Below, in pieces: positions 12,466-31,538 of a stretch of 64,000 nucleotides of DNA. A program made the translations under genes and the position numbers. The notes beneath the pieces were generated by a model. It searched no databases, was not told the DNA's origin, and was given only the letters and a program-made list of their open reading frames with translations. Every line of letters starts with the position of its first letter. The stretch's first letter is position 1. This DNA comes from Spongilla lacustris (taxonomy: Eukaryota; Porifera; Demospongiae; Spongillida; Spongillidae), in the NCBI GenBank assembly GCA_949361645.1, contig OX442434.1, positions 1,025,103 to 1,089,102 on the forward strand, written 5' to 3'.

Positions 12466-12790
12466 TTTCACTCCTTTTTTTCCCCCAGCGGGTTCCGACA
12501 TGTACTTATACATTGCATGCATGAGCACAAACGTAGAAGGAAGGGGAATCTTCGAATACAACCCATTGCATCACATACATCACAGCAGTATGTACAATAA
12601 GACTATCATCATTAAATCACATCACAATCAAACAATTTCCTTTAAACAGTTAATGTCTCTGAATTGGCATGTGACTGGAAGGCGAGGGGATCCCTAAACA
12701 AAGTAGTAGCGTAGGAAAGGAGGAAATAGTAGTGAAGTCACAAAATATAATGTGAGCTCAAACCATAAATGCCCTTCCAACCAGAGCATC

Positions 12791-14131
12791 CTAAACTGAC
12801 ATAGCCCACACCCGGCCACGCCACGCTCTCACATCTTGACTGAAGGTACTCATATGTTCTTCAAAGCCAGTAGTGAAGGCATCAGGAATAATCGCCATAA
12901 ATGTCTGCCCTTGATGTGAGTACATGTATATGATCAGAACAATTGGCCATTCACACAAAAGATGCTTACCAGATTGCCTGCCTTTTATTTCGAATACTGA
13001 TCCTCTTCGTACAATAAACAAGCACGTGCTTTTGCTTTGCTAAAACTTGAAGTAGTTGGGCTGGCCCGACTAAACTTAAAGGTCGTTCTTTTAATAGGGC
13101 TACTAGCTCTCACTTTCAGACGTGTTCCACTCGTCTTTTAGAAGAGAATGGAGAAAGGAGGGAAGGGGGAGGGGAAGAGAGAGGAGAGAAGGGGGTGAGG
13201 GGAGAGGAGGAAAGGGGGAGGGGAAGAGAGAGGAGGGAAGAGGGAGGAGGGAAGAGGGAGGGGAAGAGAGAGGAGGGATTGGGGAGGGGAAGGGGAGGGG
13301 AAGGGGGAGAGGAAGAGAGAGGAGGGAAGGGGGAGGGGAGAGAGGAGGGAAGAGGGAGGGGAAGAGAGAGGAGGGAAGAGGGAGGGGAAGAGAGAGGAGG
13401 GAAGGGGGAGGGGAAGGGGAGGGGAAGGGGGAGAGGAAGAGAGAGGAGGGAAGGGGGAGGGGAGAGAGGAGGGAAGGGGGAGAGGAGAGAGGAGGGAAGG
13501 GGGAGAGGAGAGAGGAGGGAAGGGGAGAGGAGAGAGGAGGGAAGAGGGAGAGGAAAGAAGGGGGAGAGGAGAGAGGAGGGAAGGGGGAGAGGAGAGAGGA
13601 TGGAAGGGGGAGAGAAGGGAGTAGGGAAGGGGGAGAGGAGAGAAGAGAGAAGGGGGAGAGTAGAGAAGAGAGAAGGGGAAGAGGAGAGAGGAGGGATGGG
13701 GGAAGGGGGAGAGGAGAGAAGGGGGAGGGGAGAGAAGAGGGAAGGGGGAGATGAGGGGAAGGGAGAAGAGAATGGAGAGGAAGGGGGTAGGAGAGAAGAG
13801 AAGATGAGACAGAAGGGAAGGGGAGGGGGATAGCTAGCACAACACTACACCGCTTGGCAACATATCCATGAGACATGGCACACACATTTAAATACACACA
13901 GTCACATACACCCACCTTTTCGAAGTGGTGCACCCCCATCCTGGTGTTGACAGCTTGCTTACATGAGGGGGGGGGGGGGGGGGGGGATATAGTAACATTC
14001 TCTCATTGTATATTAGGTAGCTCACCTGTACACGTCACCCATGGCCAACCAATGCCAACTTCTTTGGCCTTAATAGCGACGGCCAGTTGCATGCAGTGGT
14101 TTCCCGCCTTCACGCTATCCTTCTTCTTCAT
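12791..14131 (-). pseudogene. Possible Ldh_2 family (malate/lactate-type) dehydrogenase remnants
   Basis: Minus-strand segments between splice-like sites resemble parts of the Ldh_2 oxidoreductase family: 14021-14131 reads AGNHCMQLAVAIKAKEVGIG (family: G-x-x-CM-x-x-AI-x-KAKE-x-GIGW), followed by GTGAGC; 12960-13015 gives RRGSVFEIKGRQ; 12791-12908 gives QTFMAIIPDAFTTGFEEHMS, resembling the C-terminal block. The substrate-binding histidine region is missing or lost in the GA-rich repeat between. I treat this as a probable pseudogene; identity is tentative. Confidence 0.33.
13140..13832. repeat. GA-rich satellite (polypurine on +)
   Basis: About 690 bp of irregular units such as GAGAGAGGAGGGAAGGGGGA. 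The absence of pyrimidines creates long open frames on both strands (278 codons on the minus strand) that are compositional artefacts, not genes. A poly-G run follows at about 13969-13987. Confidence 0.95.
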
Positions 14132-14139
14132 GCTAGCCT

Positions 14140-14997
14140 ATCGATCCTTCTTACTTTTGGGATCGGCTTAACCCGCTTTGACACCTTTGTAGCGTCCAAT
14201 TGTTCTTTTTTTTTCACGTGAACGGTCTTTCGGAGCTTCATCGAGCACAACCACAACTGTCAGTGTCATAATTTAACTGACAATATTCTTTGCACTATTC
14301 TTTTCTCTTCGCGATCGACGTGACTGCAGCTGCATACACTCGCCAGAAACACGTGTTCAACCACAAGTTTATTCTGGATCTCCACTTTATGGCTTCCAAG
14401 GGCCGATAAAATCTGTTGTGGGCTAATGCTAACAAAACTAAGTTGCTAAAGATCGAATTTGTGTCAAGCATAACTCCGCTTACGAAAATAATAAAACAAT
14501 CCAACTCGGCAGTAAGTTTCTAACTTGTTGGTTCTAGTGCTTCCGCATAGCCGCTAACATTACACTTCAATCGTGACAAAGATACAGTGCAATAAACCTC
14601 TTATCCAAGCAAATCTTATCTTATCAGATCCGGAATTAGAAGGAAACGCTTTTTCCCCATGTTTTAAGGTTCTAGTGTGGGAACGAGTGAGCGTCATCTC
14701 TGTTGTCTGAGCTTTCTAAGCGCCGGCAGTTTTACTACATTGTAGGTAATCGTTGGCTGTATCCAAATACGCTCGCTAAATTCCAACTGATTCTACGGTG
14801 CAATGGCAATAGTGAAATCTGGTGTTTTGCTAATCGTATTCATGACACTTCAAATCGTAGGTCCTGATAATGTTGTGTATTTGAACTTTGCGATGGCTAT
14901 ATAGAGTACGTGTATGTTAATTTATTATTATTTTTATGCTTAATAAACAATCGGGGTTTTTTTGTTGTTGTTGCTGAATGTAGCAATTGGTTGCTGA
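14140..14997. other. Intergenic / 5' region of the kinase-RBR gene
   Basis: No convincing exon. It ends with a 20-bp tandem duplication, TGAATGTAGCAATTGGTTGC then TGAATGTCGCAATTGGTTGC; the second copy supplies the kinase start codon, whereas the first contains ATGTAG, a start immediately followed by a stop. A small frame at 14802-14902 begins with a hydrophobic, signal-like peptide but does not join the kinase. Confidence 0.4.
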
Positions 14998-21674
<6,677 letters not shown>

Positions 21675-22906
21675 ACGTGCACACTGGTATATGTGCATTA
21701 CATTCATGAGCACTTAATTACCAGGTAATATATCCAACTATCTAATTACAACATGGTTCCTACCAAATTATAGTTCTGTAAAGACTAGTAAAATTGAAAA
21801 TCGAAAATTAATATTTTCATATTGTTGTCATATAAAGATCAAATTCTCAGTACAACTCTTCAAACATTCCAGATCTCCAATACAACATGTAGATGTACTC
21901 TCCTGCAACATGGTAATAAAAAGGACCCAAATTTTACATCTACATCATACAATTTGTTTCCACATAAATAATCTGAATAAATAGTATCATGCTCAAGAAT
22001 AAATTTTCTAGCAGCTGTGCTGTTGTCTACAAAATGATTCTTATGCATCGAAATCCAAATCCAAATCTGACTGCCTGGACATCATGAGTTAACTAGTTAA
22101 TACAGCACCATGGTATGTACGGAATAGCTAAATGCTTGCTAGTGCAACATCTTGATTGGTGGGTATGGGGTGGATTCTGGTGTGATTGACATGATGACGG
22201 ATAGTTTTAACAAAACTACTCCAAATCAAACTTATTTTTCTGTTCAATGTTCAAATTGCAAGTCCTAGCATCACACCACACCCACTAGTGGGAATGACAC
22301 AATGGTGCACACATAGGTGATACAAAAGCATGAGGCCTTCAGGTCATTATGCACTGCCAACACAAAAACATACATTTAGGTTAACATGAAGGTGTATCCC
22401 TATTTAGTTATATATGTCATGGGGACCGGTATATTGTTTTACATTTGTTGTTCTTTGCCACACAGCACATCCAACAAGTACTACCTTTTCAACGTTTGCC
22501 AAAGGCTGCAGCTCTGCTACCAGAATAACAACTAAAAAGTGCATTATTTAGAATATTTTTTGCTTGTTTGCAATGTGATTGACAGTGCTATGTCTCAGCA
22601 AGCCCTTGAACATGCACATACAAAGTTCTTTTCCAAGGAATACCATCCTTAAATCTTATGTTATGGTTGCCCTGATACAAGCAGGAACACAGCACTGATG
22701 GGAGAAGCAAAAGAGGAGGAGGAGAGGCTTGAGCCATCCCTCGTGCTATACTACATGTACATGTCACTAAAATCAATCCTCCCCTCCATATATGGGTTGC
22801 ATGGTCCCACCCACTAAATCAAGTAATATTCCATACTGTATAAGATGATTCACAATTATAAAAGGAAATACAAGTTGTCTCTGCATCATGTGACATCATG
22901 TGACAA
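21675..22906. other. Intergenic between kinase-RBR gene and COPB1 3' end
   Basis: AT-rich sequence with no long frame or splice-compatible series. It must contain the 3' untranslated ends of the two convergent genes. Nothing else recognised. Confidence 0.5.
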
Positions 22907-23943
22907 TTAACTTTTCTGAGATAAGTTTATCTTGTCTCCAAGGCTCAGGGCCATACCCTAGTGAGTAATGAATGGGTTATCTAAAAGAACAACACTTTGG
23001 TTACCACGGTTACCTGGGTCTTGGCACGTATCCTAATGTGTCCCTGTACAGGTTCTTCTGGTGACCCAACTGCCTTCTCAATGCTAAGGTTTGCAAGGGC
23101 GTCTTCACCAAAAATACTCCTGGCATAAAGGTTGGCAGCAAGAAAGCCACACTCCCCTGTCAGTGCCTGGAAGAGAGAGCAGGTGATTCTGGTGATGTAA
23201 CCTAATACAACATCATCAGTAAGTTATTACAATGATACCATAAGCCCATCAACCAATAATTCACATGTGCCAAGACAAATGGCCGAATGCAGTTTGAAAA
23301 TCTCCAGTCATGCAGCCATACCATCTACTCAAGATAACCCTACATGTAACCCTAACCATTACAGTAGCTGCTACACCAAATGATGCCTCTCCTTTCATTG
23401 TAACAAGACACGCCCACCTCTTTAGGAGTCAAACATTTCATATTGGTGCTCTTGACCAGCTGTTCTAAATATTCATTCAACTCCACAATGTTTGTATTGA
23501 CAGTGATCTGAGTGATTACCATGGTAACCATTGATGCACACGTGCAGGGTTGAAAATGCACCTTATTCTCCCACTCAAACTCCGCCCACATCCTCCTAAA
23601 CTCTGCATCAGTGCAGGACGCAGGTTGGATGTAGTCCATGATGTCCACGTGTATGTTGTTCAACACCACACAGTTGCGGTCAGCGGTGGACCCAACAATA
23701 TCGTACACTAGCAACAGACAGGCCAAGGTGACGTATGGCCCAAAAGGTCACTTCTCACCAATGTTTCCAAATATGATGCCATTCTCTGTTGATGACACCT
23801 TGATGCTGGCCTGTGAATAAACATACCTGGGTAGTCACTCCGTGCCACATGAAGGCAGGTGACCATCTCCCTCACCTTAATGTTGACAAAATCATGAGGG
23901 CCAATGATACAGGGAGCTGGCTTTTCAACTAGACGAAGGTCAC

Positions 23944-23980
<37 letters not shown>

Positions 23981-26900
23981 AGGGGTGATGAATGACAATG
24001 TGACTGCTACACTTCAGTTCATTCACTGCTACTAAACCAAGATGGGAGACAGTACTCCCCATGAGATGGTACTTCTAAACCATCTGTTTAATCAAAAAAG
24101 CCTTTCCCATGCCTTGTTCCACCTCCCACTATACCCACCTCATCAGTACACCCACCTCCCCACTACACCCACCTCATCAGTACACCCACCTCCCACACAT
24201 GCACCTCATCAGTACACCCACCTCATCACTACACCCACCCCTTTATATGTTATTCACCCACCAAGAGTGGCTAGTTCCAAGTTGAGGCCTTGCAGAGTGT
24301 CTGAGGTCTGGTTCACCACCAGCACATCCAGCACTATATCATACTGGTTCATGTTCACATAGGCTTCTGCATAAACCGGGTCTGAGAACCCGGTAAGCTG
24401 GATCACCTGGTTGCCCGAGCAGGATGCCATGGATACACTTTTCAGAGCACAAACCAAATGGAAGCCACATTCCTACCTTGTTCAGTTTGGACGCAGACTT
24501 CCCCTCCTCCCTCTGCCCCCCAGTGGCCCCCGTCGCTTGAAGAAGGCTCACATCAAACTTGTTCTCCCCGACCTCCTCAGAGCCAGCAGACAGTTGGAGG
24601 AACGTGATCAGGCTGTCAGCGTGCACAGACACGGCAGCCTCCGCCATCTACAATCACATGCCGGTCACACCCATGTCATGTGACCTTTAAGGTGCTACCT
24701 TCTCCTTCTTGCCCTCCTCTTCCATGGCAGACAGCATGCGCACCAGGGCCTCCCGGGACTGCTCACCAAACACCAGACCTAAGACCTTGCTCTTGTCAGC
24801 CAATGCACGCAGGCACACACACAGACGCTCCACGTCATCCTCTGTGATGGGCTGCAAATGGAAGCAGATACTCAGCATCAATATACGTTCCTCAACCACC
24901 CTACCTTCTTTGGAATACCAGACTTTCCTAAATGGAGCACACTTGCAATCATCAGCATTGCTTCGGCGCAAAACGCCTGCAATCACCAAGACAACACAAC
25001 CTTAACAACATCATAAAGAAGTGGGTGTGTTGTGTGCCTTACATTCTGGCTCTGTGGATCAGGAGCCAGCTGAAGGTAGCGAAGGGAAATCTTAGTCAAC
25101 ATGGAGGCCAGAGCAGCTGCAATAAAAAAGTTCCCCTCCAAAAGGTATGCTCTAAGAGGTGGACTGAGGAGTCAGAACGGATCACACGGCATCAGGTGAG
25201 GGTCACATGACATCAGGTGAGCACAGCAGGAAAGGATCACATGACATCAGGTGAGCATAGCACAAGATGCATGCAGACTCACACTTTCTCCTCCTTCTTG
25301 ACAGGGACAGATGTGAAGGCGCTCTGAGTGGCATAGGTTCCAGCTGCTGTCACCAAAGAGGCTCCAGAGGGCTTCACTGTATCTACAAGCGGAAGATAGC
25401 AAAATGAATACTTTTATAGAAGGCCAGGCAGCACACATAAACCTTCTTTTGCCTCAGGATTCTCTCCGGCAGCTTTTCTCAGTTCAGATTCCACAATGGG
25501 TATCTACAAAAGTGATGGAACTGCTTTCAAAACTAGTTGCAGATTATATTTGATGCCCACCTCTCCAATAGCTGTTCGTATTTCAACCATCACCCTCGAT
25601 ATGTCTTCCAATGAGGTGCAGTACTCACCAAGAATCCAGAGGCTAGCTCTGTGAATACTAATGGCGTACAAAACACACAGTGAGTGGTTGATCAGGTGTG
25701 CGGTTAGCTGCAAGGAACTTGGATAACATACTTGATAGTTTTGATGTGAGGAAAGACTTCAAGGAGTTTGCCCACAATGGTGGGCTTCAATTGGGAATAT
25801 CTTTGGATCGCCTCTCGTATGAACACAAGCACATCTTCGGCTGTGGCCTCATCATTGTCAGTGAGAAACTCCATCAACTGAAATGAATGGGAGACACTGT
25901 CACCAGGGGAACAGGGAAGGTGGTGTCTTCAAAGGGCAATGTTTATGGACTATTACAAAGAGCCATTTAAGAGATCAATACAAAGGGAAAATAGGGCCAT
26001 CACCATAGAGATGATCCATATATGAGTATATGGTAAGGAATAGGGCCATCACCATAGAGATGACCCATACATGGTAATGAATATGACCATCACCATAGAG
26101 ATGACCTATACATGATAATAGGGCAATCACCATAGAGATGACCCATACATGATAATAGGGCCATCACCATAGAGATGACCATACATGATAATAGGATCAT
26201 CACCATAGAGATGACCCATACATGATAATAGGGCCATCACCATAGAGATGACCCATACATGAAATAGGGCCATCACCATAGAGATAACCCATACATGGTA
26301 TGAGGGCCTTGTTGATAAGACCACAAGGAAAACTACTGACAAAGTGCTAAATCAAAGTTGGTATCAGTCCCCAGATGAAAGTACAAATTTAAGTTTAAGA
26401 CATCTCTATAAAATGACAACTCACCAATGGGACAACGGCTGGTGCAACTGTAGTGAACTTAACGCTGCAGGCATGGAGGGTGCGCACAAGAGACTGCCTG
26501 TACCCCGAGACATCGCCCACCTCCGAATCACCAGAGTTGCTGCTGCTGGCAACCTCCTTCTTGAGGACCAGCACCACCTGCAGGTCACACAGCAGTCACA
26601 TGACACCCCCACGTCATGACAGCCTGCCCATACCTCCTCCACACTCTTAGATGTGATGAGCTCCAACACGAGGGCCAGGGTCTTCTTCCTCACCTCCACA
26701 TCAGGTGCACTCAGCACCCTCATCAGGTCCATCACAAGGTCCTGTGGCATGCAGGCAGGTAGGTAAAGGGAGGGAGGGAGGGAGGGAGGGAGGGAGGGAG
26801 GGAGGGAGGGAGGGAGGGAGGGAGGGAGGGAGGGAGGGAGGGAGGGAGGGAGGGAGGGAGGGAGGGAGGGAGGGAGGGAGGGAGGGAGGGAGGGAGGGAG

Positions 26901-29872
26901 GGAGGGAGGGAGGGAGGGAGGGAGGGAGGGAGGGAGGGAGGGAGGGAGGGAGGGAGGGAGGGAGGGAGACTTGCTTGCAAGATCTTCTCATGTACAGGGT
27001 TTCCTTTCAAGGTTGCTAGGCGATCAAGCACAATCAACTTGATGTTGTTATCGCTCTCCTTGACGATCAGCTCTATGTAACACTGTGCAGCTGCCTGGTG
27101 AGGGAGGGGGAGGAGGGAGATCACATGATGGAGCTGCAGTGCTCCCCCCATACAGTTACCTTTACAGCAGTGGGCGTGGATGAGAGAGTGACCAAGGTGC
27201 CAGCTGCCTCGTACCTCACAGCAGGCGATGTGGAGTTGAGAAGGTTATAGATGCAACGAATGAAACGAGACCTCTCGTTGGGATTGGCATGACAGACCTA
27301 GGGGTGGGCATTAAAAGGGATATCAGCCTCATGAGAGAACACAAGCCTTCATGACCATGGCCAAAATATGTGAGGATGGCTGGTGCAATATAAATAAGGT
27401 TAACCTCCATCTGCCCCACCCCAGGTACTAACAAAGAAAGAAGGTCACAGCTCAAGATGGGTGCCCACCAAAGACTTCTCCATGAGCTGTTTGCATTAGG
27501 GCCGGAAAGACTATGGTTTCACCAATATTCAAAGAATGGTGTATAACGGTTAAAATAACACTAACGTCAATACTAGTATCACAAGGACACACCAAGAGAT
27601 TGCACAGCCTCAGTAAATAAACATAAGTTCCTTCCCCCACCTCTCTTCTTCTGCCCCTTTACAATAACATGGCTCTTTTAGTTCTATTACAATTGAATGA
27701 ATAAGGTCTGGGTACAGTATACCTGCTTAACTGCACCAAAATGGCTGCTAGGCCACACCCACTGCCTTACCTTGTACACCAACTCAACAATAACCAGCTG
27801 CAATATCTCATTGAAATCGTTCACTTGATCAACACATGTGCTCAGATATTCAAGCGCTCTCTCCTGCATGCATGTGTGTGTGATGTGGGTGTGGTGTGTG
27901 GGTGTGGCATGTGTGTGTTGTGTGTGTTGTATGTGATGTTGGTGTGGTGTGTGGGTGCACGTGAGTGTGCACAATGTGTGCAGAACAGCAAAGACACCCA
28001 AAATAGAAATTGGAAAACAGGACGACATTTTGGGTTGAGAAGAGAAATTCATTCAACAAAATGGGAGATATGTGTGACCTAGACTCACCCTGTCTACATG
28101 GATCAGCATCATGAAGGCGTTCCTCTTGCAAGAAGCGTCCTGCTCCCCTTGGAGGTAGTTCTGCACCAGCTCAGGAGCGTCAGGAATAAGGGTGTCAAAG
28201 TTCCTATAGATAGTGTAGATGGCAAGAACAGCATTCCTGCGCACATAGGCATGCCGATGCTCCAGACAGGCTCGAATAGTGGGCATCAATGGTTCCAGTA
28301 TTTCTGGTTCCTAGTAAANNNNNNNNNNNNNNNNNNNNNNNNNNNNNNNNNNNNNNNNNNNNNNNNNNNNNNNNNNNNNNNNNNNNNNNNNNNNNNNNNN
28401 NNNNNNNNNNNNNNNNNNNNNNNNNNNNNNNNNNNNNNNNNNNNNNNNNNNNNNNNNNNNNNNNNNNNNNNNNNNNNNNNNNNNNNNNNNNNNNNNNNNN
28501 NNNNNNNNNNNNNNNNNNCCCATCTTCCCTCCTCCCTCCCATTTTTCCCCTCCCCATCTTCCCTCCTCCCTCCCATCTTCCCTCCTCCCTCCCATCTTCC
28601 CTCCTCCCTCCCCATTTTCCTCCTCCCTCCCATCTTTCCCTCCTACCTCCCATCCCATCTTCCCTCCTCCCTCCCATTTTCCCTCCCATCTTCCCTCCTC
28701 CCTCCCATCTTCCCTCCTCCCTCCCATCTTCCCTCCTCCCTCCCATTTTCCTCCTCCCTCCCATCTTTCCCTCCTACCTCCCTCCCATATTTCCCTCCTT
28801 CCCTCCCTCCCATCTTTCCCTCCTACCTCCCTCCCATATTTCCCTCCTTCCCTCCCTCCCATCTTCCCTCCTCCCTCCCTCCCATCTTCCCTCTCCCTCC
28901 CATTTTCCCTCCTCCTCCCTCCCATCTTTTCCTCCCTCCCATCTTTCCCTCCTCCCTCCCATCTTTCCCTCCTCCTCCCTCCCATCTTCCCTCTCCCTCC
29001 CATTTTCCCCTCCTCCTCCCTCCCATCTTTCCCTCCTCCCTCCCATCTTTCCCTCCTCCCTCCCTCCCTCCCATCTCTCCCTCCCTCCCATCTTTCCCTC
29101 CCTCCCATCTTTCCCTCCTCCCTCCCATTTTCCCTCCTCCTCCCTCCCATCTTTCCCTCCCTCCCATCTTCCCTCCTATCTTTCCCTCCCATCTTTCCCT
29201 CCCATCTTTCCCTCCTCCTCCCTCCCATCTTTCCCTCCCTCCCATCTTCCCTCCTATCTTTCCCTCCCATCTTTCCCTCCTCCCTCCCTCCCATCTTTCC
29301 CTCCTCCCTCCCATCTTTCCCTCCTCCCTCCCATCTTTCCCTCCTCCCTCCCATCTTTCCCTCCCTCCCTCCCTCTCCCCACCTTAAGCTTGCATAAAAA
29401 CCTAAGTGTTGATCCTCGAATGAACTCATTGGGGTGTTGGAGATCCTAGATAACAAGTGGACTGTAAATAAAAGACTCCAAACGTGTTACTATTATGCTC
29501 ACTTTTCGATAAGCATCGCAAACCAGGATCATTTCGGGCAACAATTTCCCATCGGGAGATGACTTGGGCCACACCTCCCAGAAGATGAGTAAAAGTTTCT
29601 TTATCTGGTGGTCATTTGAAAGCAGAATGAACCGAATGATGGGCATAAGCAGGCCGGGAAGACGTTCCCCATTTAAGACCAGTTGTATGATTTTCTTAAG
29701 TGTACTGATCTTCACTTTGATATCTCCATGTTCTGCGGTGAACTTTTAAAAAAAAGAACTCACCAAGTCACAAGGCTTACGCACCTATGTCGTGTTTCAA
29801 CTGCTGTTCATTTGGAGGTTCTGACTCGGAAGAATTGTTAATAATAGTGTAACACGGCAGCTCAGAGGACAT
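22907..29872 (-). CDS. COPB1: Coatomer subunit beta (COPI)
   Basis: Beta-COP is a core subunit of the COPI coat that drives retrograde Golgi-to-ER and intra-Golgi vesicle budding. I could join 24 exons in phase (first 29785-29872, last 22907-22957): 2841 nt, 946 residues, against 953 in human. Recognisable blocks in order: [12 protein letters not shown] start; adaptin-like N-terminal HEAT region ([53 protein letters not shown]); [22 protein letters not shown]; then the appendage domain ([50 protein letters not shown]) and terminal [16 protein letters not shown]. Intron 7 (below exon 26975-27094) needs a GC donor, CAA|GCAAGT, to stay in frame. Introns 3 and 7 hold CCCTCC- and AGGG-type arrays and a 200-N gap. 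The start is 107 bp from the NDUFB8 start on the other strand. Confidence 0.98.
24120..24256. repeat. Short tandem repeat in COPB1 intron 18
   Basis: Units of about 17 bp, CACCCACCTCATCAGTA on the plus strand. On the transcribed strand each reads GGTGGGTG, like the donor GTGGGTG of the adjoining exon (24262-24406), so the array appears to have grown from the splice site. Confidence 0.75.
25985..26305. repeat. ~37-bp minisatellite in COPB1 intron 9
   Basis: About eight imperfect copies of GGGCCATCACCATAGAGATG followed by ACCCATACATGATAATA, with units shortened by deletions. It is intronic and non-coding. Confidence 0.85.
26766..26968. repeat. (AGGG)n microsatellite in COPB1 intron 7
   Basis: About 200 bp of perfect AGGG units (CCCT on the transcribed strand), beginning six bases inside the intron after the GC donor. 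A polypurine run of this kind can form triplex or G-quadruplex structures; that is inference. Confidence 0.97.
28319..28518. other. Assembly gap (200 N)
   Basis: Exactly 200 unknown bases within COPB1 intron 3, at the edge of a CCCTCC-rich satellite. The true size is unknown and the repeat is the likely reason for the gap. Coding sequence resumes on both sides in phase, so no exon appears lost. Confidence 0.98.
28519..29378. repeat. Polypyrimidine satellite in COPB1 intron 3
   Basis: Irregular units of 15-17 bp such as CCCATCTTTCCCTCCTCCCT. The first intron bases after exon 3 read GTGGGGAGAGGGAGGG on the minus strand, already the array motif. Long apparent open frames (386 codons) are artefacts of the composition. 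Confidence 0.95.
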
Positions 29873-29979
29873 CTGTGGACCCGCTTCGCCTTTTCTCAAT
29901 CTCAAAACAATGCACCCCGCCACTTAATAGCATGTGGGTCACACCGCTAATAAGTTAAATCACGTGACCCGGCTTACGA
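29873..29979. promoter_or_regulatory. Divergent promoter, COPB1 / NDUFB8
   Basis: Only 107 bp lie between the two divergent start codons, so both 5' leaders and the promoter must be packed here (or upstream leader exons exist). There is no TATA box. CACGTGAC (29961-29968) is an E-box/CRE-like site. Function is inferred from arrangement only. Confidence 0.6.
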
Positions 29980-30833
29980 ATGGCTTTTTTGTGTAGAAGG
30001 CTATTAACATCCAGAAGTTTTGTATTGTGGCGCGAATGTAGATCAATATCAAGCAGCTTTGTTGCGTCAAGAGGTAGGATGGATGGTATTAGTGGAGTGC
30101 CAGTACAGTAATGTGAGTGGGTGTAATCTATTGCACTGCATACATTCAAAATTAACAATCCAGTACCTTTTTAATTTCGTGGTGCAATAGCCGACGTAGG
30201 TGGAAGCTCTAGAGGTAAAGGCGAAATTGACGAAGGGCTAAAGTTAGGTGACTACCCCGTGTTGCCATGGAGGTCGGCACAGCTGAATGCCCCCCGAGGA
30301 TGGTGGGATAACCAGGACCGCAGGAACAAGGAGGATCCGGTAAGTGAGTAAATTAGCAGGTGACCATAATACGTGCGTGTTTGTAGATACATGAAGAGGA
30401 GGATGCTCTCAGCGTGTGGATGTATGATGCGGTTGAAAACAATGGCATATATACGCGGTTAGGCTTCTACCACTTCTGTACTGGTGGTGGCCATCAGTAA
30501 CTTGTTTGGTTAAACAAACAGGTGGCAAGCACTTGGACAGCTACTTTTGATGTTCGGATTCCTTGGAGGTGTTTACTGGCTCTCTGTGTTGTATGATGCT
30601 CCGTCAAGAAATCCAGCTGTAAGCTAAACTTGTCTTGCACACACGTGTTGCCACATACTCTGATGAGGTCTGTTTATTTAAGGGTAGCGTGGTTTGTTGT
30701 CTTCCTGTAGGTTCCCAGGCAATTTCCCTTTGACAATCTGTATTTAGAGCGAGGTGGTGACCCTCGTAAGCCAGCTTCTGAGCAAGACTTGAAGGAGAAA
30801 GTTAGGCGCACTTATGGAGAAATCGTATCATAA
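29980..30833 (+). CDS. NDUFB8: Mitochondrial complex I subunit NDUFB8 (ASHI)
   Basis: Accessory subunit of NADH:ubiquinone oxidoreductase, in the membrane arm. Five exons: 29980-30073, 30191-30339, 30387-30457, 30522-30618, 30711-30833; 534 nt, 177 residues (human 186). The N-terminus MAFLCRRLLTSRSFVLWREC is basic and lacks acids until late, fitting a mitochondrial presequence. Then LGDYPVLPWRS, WDNQDRRNKEDP, HEEEDALSVWMYD, one hydrophobic segment (LLLMFGFLGGVYWL) and the diagnostic FPFDNLYLERGGDPRKP near the C-terminus. Divergent from COPB1; its stop is 364 bp from the convergent Ras gene stop. Confidence 0.96.
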
Positions 30834-31196
30834 CCAGCACGTGTTGGAAGAACATATAGCTACATTCCTTTCACTAGTGAGAGCACAATGTGCGCTGGCT
30901 CAAACGGCACATTACACATGTTTTGTTTACACATTTATTTCAAACCATCATATAGACAGCAGAATGATTTGGGAAGGCACTTCAGTTGTTAAAATGGGTG
31001 ATATGTATGAGTGTTCCATTCTGGTGGTACTAAGGGTGGATAGGAGGTGGGTTGATGAAGGGGGGGGGGGGGGGGGGGCAGTTAACTGATTGCATCAGTA
31101 ACAGCCATGCTAAGGACTGTTAAGACACAACAGCAACGAAAATTGTGCACACAAAAATAACACACACAGTGGTCCCATGAAGATAGGAGAGGGAGT

Positions 31197-31502
31197 TCAC
31201 AGAATAACACACTTCTTCTTCTTCTTCTTCTCCTTGTCTGGGCCAGGTTTCTGGTACTTCCTTATGACCCGCACCAGATCATGAAATGCCTTGTCGACAT
31301 GCACCTTGTGTTTAGCGCTTGTCTCAATGTACTTAATCTGTTGGTAGGGTTCAAGAAGGTCGAATCACAATACGTTGCAATCCCATTACAAAGCACCTTT
31401 AATTGTGCAGCAAGCTCTTCACCCTCGGGGTAGTTCACCTAAACAACATCATGTGGCAATCACTTGCAATGTATACATACCAAGTCTATTTACTTATTGT
31501 GT

Positions 31503-31538
<36 letters not shown>

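Noticed and set aside
13103..13939. 278-codon Ser/Pro/Leu frame
   Set aside because: Translation of the GA-rich satellite; the same region is open on both strands, a composition effect.
14802..14902. Short hydrophobic, signal-peptide-like frame upstream of the kinase
   Set aside because: A GTAGGT donor is present, but no acceptor joins it in phase with the kinase exon, and an in-frame stop precedes the kinase ATG.
28098..29456. Open frames of 381-429 codons across the gap
   Set aside because: They run through N bases and pyrimidine satellite inside a COPB1 intron.
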